A stretch of 64,000 nucleotides of DNA from Paraburkholderia unamae (GTDB lineage: Bacteria; Pseudomonadota; Gammaproteobacteria; Burkholderiales; Burkholderiaceae), in assembly GCF_003268775.1 (NCBI RefSeq), contig NZ_QLSU01000009.1:186001-250000 (forward strand), read 5' to 3'. Below the pieces are notes generated by a model, which was not told the DNA's origin, searched no databases, and worked only from the letters and a program-made list of their open reading frames with translations. Made by a program: the position numbers and the translations under genes. Below are positions 16,983-27,146 of the stretch, piece by piece (position 1 is the first letter of the stretch; each line of letters begins with the position of its first letter).

Positions 16983-17627
16983 TTACGCGCTCGTCAGCAA
17001 TCCTTGCTTTTCGATGAAGGCGATCACCTGGTCGAGCCCGTCGAGCGCCTTCAGATTGCACATCACGAAGGGCCGCTCGCCGCGCATCTTCTTCGCGTCG
17101 CTCGCCATCACGTCGAGGTTCGCCCCCACGAGCGGCGCGAGGTCGGTCTTGTTGATGACGAGCAGGTCCGACTTCGTGATGCCGGGGCCGCCCTTGCGCG
17201 GGATCTTCTCGCCGCCCGCCACGTCGATCACGTAAATGGTCAGGTCCGACAGCTCGGGGCTGAAGGTGGCGGCGAGATTGTCGCCGCCCGATTCGATGAA
17301 GACGATATCGGCATCGGGAAAGCGCGTGAGCATCTGGTCGACGGCTTCGAGATTGATCGAGGCGTCTTCGCGGATCGCGGTGTGCGGGCAGCCGCCCGTT
17401 TCCACGCCCATGATGCGTTCGGCGGGCAGGGCGCCCGCGACGGTCAGGAGGCGCTGGTCTTCCTTCGTATAGATGTCGTTGGTGATGGCGACGAGGTCGT
17501 AGCGCTCGCGCATGGCCTTGCAGAGCATTTCGAGCAGGGTGGTCTTGCCGGAGCCGACCGGGCCGCCCACGCCGACGCGCAGCGGCGGCAGTTTCTTCGT
17601 ACGTTTGCTGGATGCGAGCGAATTCAT
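16983..17627 (-). CDS. ureG: urease accessory GTPase UreG
   Basis: A SIMIBI-class GTPase of 214 residues. The P-loop GVGGPVGSGKTTL is at 19-31, GGCPHTAIREDAS carries the nickel-binding Cys-Pro-His, and the G4-like motif is NKTDLAP. UreG drives GTP-dependent nickel delivery to urease with UreE, UreF and UreD. It is the last gene of the minus-strand ure operon, 22 bases after ureF, and converges on the GT-C-like gene with only 12 bases between them. Confidence 0.97.
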   Translation of the reverse strand: MNSLASSKRTKKLPPLRVGVGGPVGSGKTTLLEMLCKAMRERYDLVAITNDIYTKEDQRLLTVAGALPAERIMGVETGGCPHTAIREDASINLEAVDQMLTRFPDADIVFIESGGDNLAATFSPELSDLTIYVIDVAGGEKIPRKGGPGITKSDLLVINKTDLAPLVGANLDVMASDAKKMRGERPFVMCNLKALDGLDQVIAFIEKQGLLTSA

Positions 17628-17649
17628 GGTTGTTCGATGACGTGCGGGT

Positions 17650-18330
17650 TCAGGAGCGGAAAAGCCGCGAGTATTGCGATTCGTGCCGCCCGGAGAGAAT
17701 GCCGAGTTGCGGCGCGAAGGTGTTGAGCGATTCGGGCGGGGTGGCGAGCGCGCGCGCCACGGCTTTTTCGATTTCGGGCCGCAGCGCGACGATGATGCGC
17801 TGCCCCGCGAGCTGGCCGAGCGGCACCGCCTTGAGGGCGGCGGCCGTCTGGTTTTCGATCCAGCTGAACGCGTAGGCCGCGAGCGTGGCGTCGGGCGCGG
17901 CTGCGTGCGCCCAGGCGGCGAACGCGAAGGCCGTGGGCTGCGCTACCGGCGTCATGCGTTCCAGGGTCGCGCGCCGCCCGGCGTCGCCCCATTCGAGCTG
18001 CGCGCAAAGCTGGCGCAAGGACCAGCCCATTTGCGCGGTCTCGCGGCGCAGTTCGGCCGACTCGCGGCTCGCGACGAATTGCGCGTTGGCCTCGATCAGC
18101 GCGTGGGCGTCATGCGTGCGCCAGCGTTCGAGTTGATGCGCGACGAACGGGAGTTCGCCGGTCGCGAGCACGCTGGAGAGACCGCCCGCGATCCAGCGCG
18201 TGGCGTCGTCGGCATTCGTGACGAGCTGGACGTCGATCGCCGCTTCGAGCCCTTGCGAGTAGCTGAACGCGCCAATGGGCAGAGCCGGCGAGGCGAGATG
18301 CAGCAGTGCGGTGAGCTCAGCGATGTTCAT
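17650..18330 (-). CDS. ureF: urease accessory protein UreF
   Basis: A 226-residue protein with the family N-terminus LLHLASPALPIGAFSYSQGLE and the C-terminal SQYSRLFRS. UreF binds the UreD-apo-urease complex and acts as checkpoint for UreG-driven nickel insertion. The ATG at 18330 lies 14 bases inside the 3' end of ureE, so the two are coupled; this overlap, not the longer open frame to 18525, sets the start. The extra upstream frame reads the ureE His tail in another phase. Confidence 0.95.
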   Translation of the reverse strand: MNIAELTALLHLASPALPIGAFSYSQGLEAAIDVQLVTNADDATRWIAGGLSSVLATGELPFVAHQLERWRTHDAHALIEANAQFVASRESAELRRETAQMGWSLRQLCAQLEWGDAGRRATLERMTPVAQPTAFAFAAWAHAAAPDATLAAYAFSWIENQTAAALKAVPLGQLAGQRIIVALRPEIEKAVARALATPPESLNTFAPQLGILSGRHESQYSRLFRS

Positions 18331-18967
18331 GGCTGTGGTCGTGCGCGTGGCCGTCGCAATGACCGTGGTCGTGCCCGCAATCGTGGCCGTGCACGTGATC
18401 TTCGCCGTGGGCGTGATCGTGCGAATGCGCATGCCCGTGGTGGTCCTCGTACACGCGTTGCGCGAGTGCATAGTCCTCGGCGAAGGTCTCGTCGTGGCCG
18501 TGTCGATGGCCGCCGCCTTGACCACCGCCTTGACCGCTGTACGCGCCCGCTTCGGGCTGGAACGGCAACTGCGCGCGCTCGACCTGGGCGCCCAGGCGCG
18601 TGAGCATGTCTTCGAGCACGGGGTCCGCTTCGAGCTTGAGTTCGTCGGCGCCCACTTCCACCGGCGTGTGCCGGTTGCCGAGGTGATACGCGGCGCGCGT
18701 GAGCGTGAGGCGATCGGGGGCGCGCACGCGCAGCACGCTTTCGGCCGCCGCGATCACGCGCACGAGGCCGCCGTCGTCGGCCACGAGCATGTCGCCGTCG
18801 CGCAGCACTGTGCCGCGCGGCAGCACCACGCCCACTTCCTCGCCCGTGTCGAGCGTGGCCGCGAAGCGGCTCTTGCAGCGCGCATCGTATGGGAGCGTGA
18901 GCGTGGGCGCGCGTTGCATGAGCACCGGCGCGAGCTTCGCGTTGAGTCGTTTGTCGATCGTGCGCAT
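18317..18967 (-). CDS. ureE: urease nickel metallochaperone UreE
   Basis: A 216-residue nickel chaperone. The N-terminal peptide-binding domain includes LPYDARCKSRFAATLDTGEE and the C-terminal domain includes AAYHLGNRHTPVEV, with the conserved metal-site His. The last 60 or so residues form a His/Asp/Gly-rich tail (HGHAHSHDHAHGEDHVHGHD and on), a nickel store seen in a subset of UreE proteins. The tail's coding DNA is repetitive and its last codons overlap the ureF start. It lies nine bases after ureC. Confidence 0.96.
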   Translation of the reverse strand: MRTIDKRLNAKLAPVLMQRAPTLTLPYDARCKSRFAATLDTGEEVGVVLPRGTVLRDGDMLVADDGGLVRVIAAAESVLRVRAPDRLTLTRAAYHLGNRHTPVEVGADELKLEADPVLEDMLTRLGAQVERAQLPFQPEAGAYSGQGGGQGGGHRHGHDETFAEDYALAQRVYEDHHGHAHSHDHAHGEDHVHGHDCGHDHGHCDGHAHDHSHEHR

Positions 18968-18976
18968 GTCAAAACT

Positions 18977-20683
<1,707 letters not shown>

Positions 20684-20712
20684 ATCGGATTCCTGATGAA
20701 TGCGGGGCGCGC

Positions 20713-21018
20713 TCAGAGCGGGCCCATCACCTTGCCGTTGAAGCCATACACGGCGCGCTCGCCCGCGAGCGCCACGAGCTCGACGGTGCGCTCCTGGCCT
20801 GGCTCGAAGCGCACGGCGGTGCCCGCCGCGATGTTCAGGCGAAAGCCGCGCGCGGCCTCGCGCTCGAACGAGAGCGCCTCGTTGACTTCGTAGAAGTGGA
20901 AATGCGAGCCGATCTGCACGGGGCGGTCACCCGTGTTGGAGACCGTCACGGTGACGGTTTCGCGGCCTGCGTTGAGCTCGATCTCGCCGTCGTCGATCAA
21001 CATCTCGCCTGGGATCAT
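20713..21018 (-). CDS. ureB: urease beta subunit
   Basis: A 101-residue structural subunit with the family start MIPGEMLIDDGEIELNAGRE and the conserved RPVQIGSHFHFYEVN and GTAVRFEPGQERTVELV. It packs with UreA and UreC into the (ABC)3 urease. It follows ureA by ten bases and precedes ureC by 29, so all three structural genes share one mRNA. Confidence 0.98.
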   Translation of the reverse strand: MIPGEMLIDDGEIELNAGRETVTVTVSNTGDRPVQIGSHFHFYEVNEALSFEREAARGFRLNIAAGTAVRFEPGQERTVELVALAGERAVYGFNGKVMGPL

Positions 21019-21028
21019 GAGCGCGCCT

Positions 21029-21331
21029 TCACGGAATCGGATGGTGGACGGTGACGAGCTTGGTGCCGTCGGGGAAGGTGGCTTCGACCTGGATGTCGGG
21101 AATCATCTCGGGCACGCCGTCCATCACGTCGTCGCGCGTGAGCAGCGTGGTGCCGTAGTGCATGACCTCGGCAACGGTCTTGCCGTCGCGGGCCGCTTCC
21201 ATCAGCGCGGCGCTGATGAAGGCGACCGCCTCCGGGTAGTTGAGCTTGAGGCCGCGCGCGCGGCGCCTTTCGGCGAGCAGCGCGGCGGTGAAGATCAGGA
21301 GCTTGTCTTTCTCGCGTGGCGTGAGCTTCAT
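21029..21331 (-). CDS. ureA: urease gamma subunit
   Basis: A 100-residue protein with the family start MKLTPREKDKLLIFTAALLA and the conserved LNYPEAVAFISAALMEAARD, and VEATFPDGTKLVTVHHPI at the end. It is the first structural gene after a 243-base gap from ureD. That gap carries a sigma-54 promoter and an NtrC-type site, so ureABCEFG can be transcribed from here in response to nitrogen limitation. Confidence 0.98.
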   Translation of the reverse strand: MKLTPREKDKLLIFTAALLAERRRARGLKLNYPEAVAFISAALMEAARDGKTVAEVMHYGTTLLTRDDVMDGVPEMIPDIQVEATFPDGTKLVTVHHPIP

Positions 21332-21437
21332 CGTTCTGGGTCGGTTGGGGCAAGTCTGCCGGCCCAGCTTACGGGAACCAGGTTACGCGCAGCTTGCGGC
21401 GTCGCGCGCGGAGCGCGCGCATCGGTGCAAGCTCACA

Positions 21438-21452
21438 GCAAGGTGTGTGCCA
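21438..21452 (-). promoter_or_regulatory. sigma-54 promoter of ureA
   Basis: On the minus strand the sequence reads TGGCACACACCTTGC. This matches the sigma-54 consensus, with the -24 GG and -12 GC separated by exactly ten bases. The predicted transcription start is near 21427, giving a leader of about 96 bases to the ureA ATG at 21331. No computed score is available; the match was read by eye. Confidence 0.8.
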
Positions 21453-21492
21453 GTGATGGGGACAGCGTGAATGCACCATTCATGGCGTATCC

Positions 21493-21513
21493 GCGCACCG
21501 AATTGAGGTGCGC
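21493..21513. promoter_or_regulatory. inverted repeat upstream of the ureA promoter, possible second NtrC-type site
   Basis: GCGCACC and GGTGCGC are exact inverted arms separated by seven bases. The half-sites look like NtrC half-sites, but the spacing is two bases wider than consensus. Its centre lies about 75 bases upstream of the predicted ureA transcription start. Confidence 0.4.
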
Positions 21514-21546
21514 GCGTCGCGACATCGTGCATGGGTGAGCGGGGTA

Positions 21547-21561
21547 GCACCTTTGTGGTGC
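21547..21561. promoter_or_regulatory. NtrC-type enhancer site upstream of ureA
   Basis: GCACC-TTTGT-GGTGC is a perfect inverted repeat with the five-base spacer of the NtrC consensus (TGCACC-N5-GGTGCA). Its centre lies about 127 bases upstream of the predicted sigma-54 start, a normal enhancer distance. It falls just after the ureD stop. Confidence 0.7.
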
Positions 21562-21574
21562 GTATGAGACGCGC

Positions 21575-22477
21575 TCAGGTCGTCCACAGGCGCAGCGGCG
21601 TGGCCTTCACGCCATGCACGAACGGACGCAGCGACGTCCAGCATTGCGCGAGCGTGTTCTGTAGCGGTTCCATCGAACGCGCGACCACACGCACGAGCAT
21701 GACGCCGGGCGCGACACAGCTCACGCCCGAGCGCATTGCGTCGTCGAAGGGCAGGGTGGCGGCGAGGTCCTGCGCCAGCGCGTCGGTGCAGGCGGGGCTG
21801 ATCGCCCACAGCACGCCGAACGCCGGGTAGCCCGCGAGCCCTTGCGGTGCGTCGCGCAGCGGGTCGGCGGCGTCGATGAGCGCGCGTTCGAACCAGAGCA
21901 GTTCTTCTTCGCCGTTATCCGCCGAGGCGCGCGCCACGCGCGTGAGCGCGCGCAGCATGCCCGCCGACCAGCGCTCGCCCGCGGCTTGGCGGCCCAGTTG
22001 CGTGGTGTCCCAGCCGATGGCGGTCGCGCCCGCGTCGAGCGTGAGCGAGAAGTCGAGCTCCGCGTGCGCGTGGTCGAACACGAGGTTGTTCTGCGGCAGC
22101 CAGTCGAGCTTCGCGCCCGCGCCCACGCGCACCTTGATGCGCTGGCGCGCCACGCGCCCGTTGGACTTGTACCACTTGGTCGCGCCCGGCGTGGTGAGCA
22201 CGGCGTGCGCGCCGTCGCCCACGTTCACGTCGATGTCGAGCCGGTCGCCGCCCGCGATGCCGGCGGGCGGATGCACGATCACCGCGTGACAGATCGCGTC
22301 GCCTTCGGGGTAGAGCGGCCGTTGCACGCGCAACGGCCCGCTGTGCAGCCGGTGCGTGAGCGCCGTGCGTTCCTGCTGGCGCGCGAAGCCGAGTTCGAGC
22401 TTCGCGGCCCATTCCTGATGCGCGGTGCTGCGTAGCGTGGTGTTGGCGAGTGCGGCGTGATCGACGTGGAGCGACAT
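21575..22477 (-). CDS. ureD: urease accessory protein UreD (UreH)
   Basis: A 300-residue scaffold protein that binds apo-urease and recruits UreF and UreG. Family landmarks are AVIVHPPAGIAGGDRLDI, TTPGATKWYKSNG and the LDWLPQNNLVFDHA stretch. I chose the ATG at 22477, which gives MSLHVDH; the earlier ATG at 22522 adds a Ser/Pro-rich leader. It is the first gene of the accessory/structural set, 91 bases after urtE. Confidence 0.95.
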   Translation of the reverse strand: MSLHVDHAALANTTLRSTAHQEWAAKLELGFARQQERTALTHRLHSGPLRVQRPLYPEGDAICHAVIVHPPAGIAGGDRLDIDVNVGDGAHAVLTTPGATKWYKSNGRVARQRIKVRVGAGAKLDWLPQNNLVFDHAHAELDFSLTLDAGATAIGWDTTQLGRQAAGERWSAGMLRALTRVARASADNGEEELLWFERALIDAADPLRDAPQGLAGYPAFGVLWAISPACTDALAQDLAATLPFDDAMRSGVSCVAPGVMLVRVVARSMEPLQNTLAQCWTSLRPFVHGVKATPLRLWTT

Positions 22478-22568
22478 GCGGGGCGACGGGGAGGAAGCGG
22501 GGGATGGCGTGGAGGATAGCACGCCCGGTCTGTGCTCAAACCGCGCACAATCCGCGCACGATCCGCGC

Positions 22569-23264
22569 TCAAACCGCGATCAACTCCCGCACGCCGTCCG
22601 CATCCATGCTCGCGCCCGCGCCGCCCGCCACGATCTCGCCGCGGCTCATCACCCAGTAGCGGTCGGCAATGGCCTTGGCGAAGTCGTAATACTGTTCGAC
22701 GAGCAGCACCGTCATCTGCATCTCTTCCACGAGCCGGCGCAGCGTGCGGCCAATGTCCTGGATGATCGAAGGCTGAATGCCTTCGGTGGGCTCGTCGAGT
22801 ATCAGCAAGCGGGGATCGCTCATGAGCGCGCGGCCAATGGCGAGCTGCTGTTGCTGGCCGCCCGAGAGGTCGCCGCCGCGCCGCGTCTTCATCTCCTTGA
22901 GCACGGGAAAGAGCTCGTAGATATGCGCGGGCACGCCGGAGGGCATGCGCTTCTTGCTCGCCGCGCCCACCAGCAGGTTCTCTTCCACGCTCAGGCGCGG
23001 AAAGATGTCGCGCCCTTGCGGCACATAAGCGAGACCGTGCGCCACGCGCGCGTGGGTCGGCAGCTTCGTGAGCGGCTCGCCGCGCCAGGCGATCGAGCCG
23101 TTCTTCGTCGCCACGACGCCCATGAGGCAGCGCAGCAGGGTTGTCTTGCCCACGCCGTTGCGGCCGAGCAGCACGGTCAGTTCGCCCTCGGGCACCGTCA
23201 TCGAGACGTTGCGCAGGATGTGGCTGCCGCCGTAGTACTGGTTCAGCGATTCGATGGTTAGCAT
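22569..23264 (-). CDS. urtE: urea ABC transporter ATP-binding protein UrtE
   Basis: A 231-residue ATPase of the branched-chain amino acid (LivF-like) type. Walker A GRNGVGKTT is at 34-42, the signature is LSGGQQQQLAIGRAL, and Walker B is LLILDEPTEGIQPS. The family-specific EPTEGIQPSIIQDIG stretch marks UrtE rather than LivF. It is the last of five urt genes and precedes ureD. Confidence 0.95.
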   Translation of the reverse strand: MLTIESLNQYYGGSHILRNVSMTVPEGELTVLLGRNGVGKTTLLRCLMGVVATKNGSIAWRGEPLTKLPTHARVAHGLAYVPQGRDIFPRLSVEENLLVGAASKKRMPSGVPAHIYELFPVLKEMKTRRGGDLSGGQQQQLAIGRALMSDPRLLILDEPTEGIQPSIIQDIGRTLRRLVEEMQMTVLLVEQYYDFAKAIADRYWVMSRGEIVAGGAGASMDADGVRELIAV

Positions 23265-23298
23265 GGCTGATGTCGTGCCAAAGTCATTCGGGGGAGGC

Positions 23299-24180
23299 CT
23301 AGCGGCCCAGATACGATTCGATCACCGCTTCGTCGCGCTTCACGTCGTCGAGCGTGCCGTGCGCGAGCACGCTGCCCTCGGCCATCACCGTCACGCGGCC
23401 GGTTTCGCCCGCGAGCGCCGCGACAAACTCCATGTCGTGCTCCACCACCATCATCGAGCAACTGCCGCGCAAGCGGTTGAGCAGCGTGGCGAGTTCCATC
23501 GTCTCGTCGTCGGTCATGCCCGCGGCGGGTTCGTCGAGCAGCAGCAGTTGCGGCTTCTGCATGAGCAGCATGCCGATTTCGAGGCGCTGTTTCTGGCCGT
23601 GCGACAGCTCGCCGGCGAGGCGCCGCGCGTCGCTCTCCAGCCGGATCACTTCGAGCGTTTCCTCGATCTTCGCCTGCGCGTCGCGATCGAGGCGCGCGCG
23701 CAGCGTCGCGAACCAGCCCTTGTCGGCTTTCATCGCAAGTTCGAGGTTCTCCCACACGGGGTGTTGCTCGAACACGGTGGGCTTCTGGAACTTGCGGCCG
23801 ATGCCCACGCGCGCGATCGCCGGTTCGTTCATGCGCGTGAGATCGAGCGTCTGGCCGAGGAACACCTTGCCCGAGTCGGTCGCGGTCTTGCCCGTGATGA
23901 CGTCCATCATCGTGGTCTTGCCCGCGCCGTTCGGGCCGATCACGCAGCGCAACTCGCCCGCGTCGATGGTGAGCGAGAGCTTGTTGAGCGCGCGAAAGCC
24001 GTCGAAGCTCACGGTCACGTCTTCCAGATAGAGGATCGTGCCGTGCGAGGTGTCGATCGTGCCGGGCTCGACCACATGTCCCATGTCGGCGACACCGGAG
24101 AGCGCGAGTTCGTCGCCCTTGAGCGCTTCGTCGAAGGGGTTGGGGTTGAGCGGGTCGTTGAGCACGCTGAGTCCGATCAT
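23299..24180 (-). CDS. urtD: urea ABC transporter ATP-binding protein UrtD
   Basis: A 293-residue LivG-like ATPase. An unconserved N-terminal 45 residues precede ILYLEDVTVSFDGFRALN. Walker A GPNGAGKTT is at 82-90, the signature is the variant LSHGQKQRLEIGM at 192-204, typical of UrtD, and Walker B is LLLLDEPAAG at 212-221. The ATG at 24180 overlaps the urtC stop (ATGA), which fixes the start against the much longer open frame to 25248. Confidence 0.95.
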   Translation of the reverse strand: MIGLSVLNDPLNPNPFDEALKGDELALSGVADMGHVVEPGTIDTSHGTILYLEDVTVSFDGFRALNKLSLTIDAGELRCVIGPNGAGKTTMMDVITGKTATDSGKVFLGQTLDLTRMNEPAIARVGIGRKFQKPTVFEQHPVWENLELAMKADKGWFATLRARLDRDAQAKIEETLEVIRLESDARRLAGELSHGQKQRLEIGMLLMQKPQLLLLDEPAAGMTDDETMELATLLNRLRGSCSMMVVEHDMEFVAALAGETGRVTVMAEGSVLAHGTLDDVKRDEAVIESYLGR

Positions 24181-25370
24181 GGGCGCTGGCTCCGTACGGT
24201 GAGGCGATGCTTCAGGAGGTCGATGAGACCCATGATGCCGTTGGGCAAAAGGAGCGGCACCAGCACGAACATGAGGCCAAGGAAGAACAGCCAGTATTCG
24301 GCGAAATGGGCGGTGAAGAAACTCTTCGCGCCGTTCACGGCGAACGCGCCGATGATCGGGCCGATGAGCGTGCCGCGGCCGCCCACGGCCACCCAGATCG
24401 CCATTTCGATCGAGTTGCCCGGCGACATCTCGCTCGGGTTGATGATGCCGACCTGCGGCACGTAGAGCGCGCCCGCAATGCCGCACAGCACGGCCGAGAG
24501 GGTCCACACGAACAGCTTGTAGCCAAGCGGGCTGTAGCCGAGGAACATGAGGCGCGTTTCGCCGTCGCGCACGGCGGTCACGACGCGGCCGAGCTTCGAG
24601 GTGACGATGGCGCGCGCGGCGAGGAACGCGAGCACGAGCACGGCGAACGTGAGCAGGAACAGCACGGTGCGCGTGCCCGGATGCGTGATCGGCATGCCCG
24701 CGATGCGCTTGAAGTCCGTGAAGCCGTTGTTGCCGCCGAAGCCGGTTTCGTTGCGATAGAAGAGCAGCATCGCCGCGAACGTCATGGCCTGGGTGATGAT
24801 GGAGAGGTACACGCCCTTCACGCGCGAGCGGAACGTGAAGAAGCCGAACACCCACGCAACCACGGCGGGCGCCAGCACGACGAGCAGGAGCGCGAACCAG
24901 AGGTGCTCGGTGCCTTGCCAGTACCACGGCAGCGCATGCCAGTCGAGAAACACCATGAAGTCGGGCAGGTCGCTGCCGTACTTGCCGTCGTGGCCGATCT
25001 CGCGCATGAGGTACATGCCGATGGCGTAGCCGCCGAGCGCGAAGAAGAGGCCGTGGCCGAGGCTCAGGATGCCGCAGTAGCCCCACACGAGATCGAGCGC
25101 GAGCGCGGCGATGGCGTAGCACATGAGCTTGCCTCCGAGCGTCATCGCATAGGCGGAAAGATGCATCGCGCTCGTCTGCGGCAGCACCAGCGCGCACAGC
25201 GGCACGCCCACGCCGATCGTGAGAATGAGCGCGATGAGGGCGAGCCACGCGCGCGGCGTGAGCAGGGCGGGGCGCGCGGGCAGCCCGAGGGCGAACGTCT
25301 CGGCGCCGTCGCCGGACGCGTGCGGTGCGCCCAGCGTGGGGGGCGTGGAAGTCGAAGTGACGCTTGTCAT
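24177..25370 (-). CDS. urtC: urea ABC transporter permease UrtC
   Basis: A 397-residue LivM-type permease with eight or more hydrophobic segments. Landmarks are ALDLVWGYCGILSLGHGLFF and the C-terminal AVGGRGTLIGPIIGAFAVN, which contacts the ATPase. The first 35 residues are a cytoplasmic Ser/Thr/Pro-rich leader. It follows urtB by one base and overlaps urtD, so translation is coupled along the operon. Confidence 0.95.
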   Translation of the reverse strand: MTSVTSTSTPPTLGAPHASGDGAETFALGLPARPALLTPRAWLALIALILTIGVGVPLCALVLPQTSAMHLSAYAMTLGGKLMCYAIAALALDLVWGYCGILSLGHGLFFALGGYAIGMYLMREIGHDGKYGSDLPDFMVFLDWHALPWYWQGTEHLWFALLLVVLAPAVVAWVFGFFTFRSRVKGVYLSIITQAMTFAAMLLFYRNETGFGGNNGFTDFKRIAGMPITHPGTRTVLFLLTFAVLVLAFLAARAIVTSKLGRVVTAVRDGETRLMFLGYSPLGYKLFVWTLSAVLCGIAGALYVPQVGIINPSEMSPGNSIEMAIWVAVGGRGTLIGPIIGAFAVNGAKSFFTAHFAEYWLFFLGLMFVLVPLLLPNGIMGLIDLLKHRLTVRSQRP

Positions 25371-25371
25371 G

Positions 25372-27012
25372 TCATGCCTCCGCGCTGCGGCCCTTGAGGG
25401 CGAAGAGGCCCTGCGGACGCTTCTGGATGAAGAGCACGATCAGCACGAGCACGGCGATCTTCGCGAGCACCGCGCCCCAGAACGGCTCGATGGCCTTGGA
25501 AACGAGCCCGAGGCCGAAGCCGCCGATCACGGTGCCCGCGATTTGCCCGACGCCGCCCAGCACCACGGCCATGAACGAGTCGATGATGTAGCTCTGGCCC
25601 AGGTCGGGGCCGACGTTGCCGATCTGCGAGAGCGCGCAGCCGCCGAGTCCCGCCACGCCCGCGCCGAACGCGAAGGCCCAGGCATCCACGCGCGCGGTGC
25701 GCACGCCCACGCACGCGGCCATGCGGCGGTTCTGCGTGACCGCGCGCACGAAGAGGCCAAGACGCGTTTTTGTGAGCACGGTCCACGCGATGCCCACTAC
25801 GATCAGCGAGAACGCGAGGATCGCGAGGCGGTTGTACGGCAGGATCAGGTTCTGCATGACCGTGACGCCGCCGCTCATCCACGAGGGGTTTTCGACCTGC
25901 ACGTTCTGCGCGCCGAAGATCATGCGCGTGGCCTGAATGAGGATGAGGCTGATGCCGAACGTGGTGAGCAGCGTCTCCAGCGGGCGGCCGTAGAGATGGC
26001 GGATCACGAGCCGTTCGATCACGGCGCCCACCAGCGCGGCGGTGACGAACGACGCGGGAATCGCGAAGAGGGGATACCAGTCGAACGCACCGGGCGCGTA
26101 GCGCTGCACGAGCGATTGCACCACATAGGTTGCGTACGCACCGATCATGAGGAATTCGCCGTGCGCCATGTTGATCACGCCGATCAGGCCATACGTGATG
26201 GCGAGGCCGAGCGCCGCGAGCAGCAGCACGCTGCCGAGCGAGAGGCCCGCGAACAGCGTGCCCGCGATCTCGCTGCGGCGCTGGATCGAGTCGAGCGCGG
26301 CGATGCCCTGTTGTGCGACGGCGCGCACGTCGGCGTCGGGCTCGCTCCATGCGCCGCTCGCGTTCTTTGCCACGAGCGGGCGCAGCAGTTCGTACATGTC
26401 GAGGTCGTGGCGCGCGGCGACGAGCTTCGCCGCTTCGAGGCGCGTCGCGGCGTCCGGATCGTGCAGCGCGGTCATGGCCCAGAGCGTGTCGAGGCGGCGC
26501 TTGAGCGCGGCGTCGGTTTCCTTCGCGCGCGCGGCGTCGATCATCGGCTTCATCGACGGGTCGGGGTTCTTCAGCAATGCGGCGATGGCGGCGCGGCGTG
26601 TCTCCAGGTCGGGCGAGGCGAGTTGCAGGCCCGACACGGCGCCCGCCACTTTCGAGCGCAACAGATTGTTCAGCGTGATGGGCTGCGCACTCGCTGCGAC
26701 GTTCGCGGCGACGGGCTTGCCCGTTGCGGCGTCGCGCGCGTTGTCGCCGTCCTGAACGAGCACCTGGCCCGAATCGGTCGCGGTGACGGTGTCGTCGGCG
26801 AGCGCCTTGAGCAGCGCGAGCGAGGCGGCGTCGTGTGTCGCGATGAGCTTGTCGACGGCCGCGGATTTCGCGTCGAAGTCGTCGCCGGCGAGCGGCGTGA
26901 CATCGGCGTTATCGAGCGCGTGGGCGGTCGTGGTGAGCGCCGCGAACAGCGCCGCGGCGCCGAGCGCCCGGCGCAGGCCCGCGCGGGCGTACCTCGTGAG
27001 TGAGAGAGCCAT
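25372..27012 (-). CDS. urtB: urea ABC transporter permease UrtB with periplasmic N-terminal domain
   Basis: A 546-residue protein in two parts. After a signal peptide (LRRALGAAALFAALTTTAHA) about 220 residues form an Ala-rich, helical-repeat-like periplasmic region. A LivH-type permease follows from about residue 255 (FAGLSLGSVLLLAALGLAIT), ending in the coupling stretch AVVLGGVGQIAGTVIGGFGL. Proteobacterial UrtB proteins often carry this long N-terminal extension, while cyanobacterial ones do not. It lies after a 134-base gap with a strong hairpin downstream of urtA. Confidence 0.93.
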   Translation of the reverse strand: MALSLTRYARAGLRRALGAAALFAALTTTAHALDNADVTPLAGDDFDAKSAAVDKLIATHDAASLALLKALADDTVTATDSGQVLVQDGDNARDAATGKPVAANVAASAQPITLNNLLRSKVAGAVSGLQLASPDLETRRAAIAALLKNPDPSMKPMIDAARAKETDAALKRRLDTLWAMTALHDPDAATRLEAAKLVAARHDLDMYELLRPLVAKNASGAWSEPDADVRAVAQQGIAALDSIQRRSEIAGTLFAGLSLGSVLLLAALGLAITYGLIGVINMAHGEFLMIGAYATYVVQSLVQRYAPGAFDWYPLFAIPASFVTAALVGAVIERLVIRHLYGRPLETLLTTFGISLILIQATRMIFGAQNVQVENPSWMSGGVTVMQNLILPYNRLAILAFSLIVVGIAWTVLTKTRLGLFVRAVTQNRRMAACVGVRTARVDAWAFAFGAGVAGLGGCALSQIGNVGPDLGQSYIIDSFMAVVLGGVGQIAGTVIGGFGLGLVSKAIEPFWGAVLAKIAVLVLIVLFIQKRPQGLFALKGRSAEA

Positions 27013-27031
27013 GATGATGTTCTTTTTAATG

Positions 27032-27079
27032 CGGGCCGCCGCGCGGCGCGATCACGCTTCGCGGCGCGCGGGCGGCCCG
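27032..27079 (-). other. strong hairpin between urtA and urtB
   Basis: CGGGCCGCC with an extended GC-rich arm folds on CGGCGCGCGGGCGGCCCG with small bulges. There is no U run after it on the minus strand. It could slow degradation of the urtA message or partly terminate, giving more binding protein than permease. Confidence 0.5.
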
Positions 27080-27146
27080 TGAGCCGGTCACGCGCGCAAC
27101 ACGCGTGGCGGGCGGAAGGCGTGCAGCACGCCTGTGACGGGCAACA

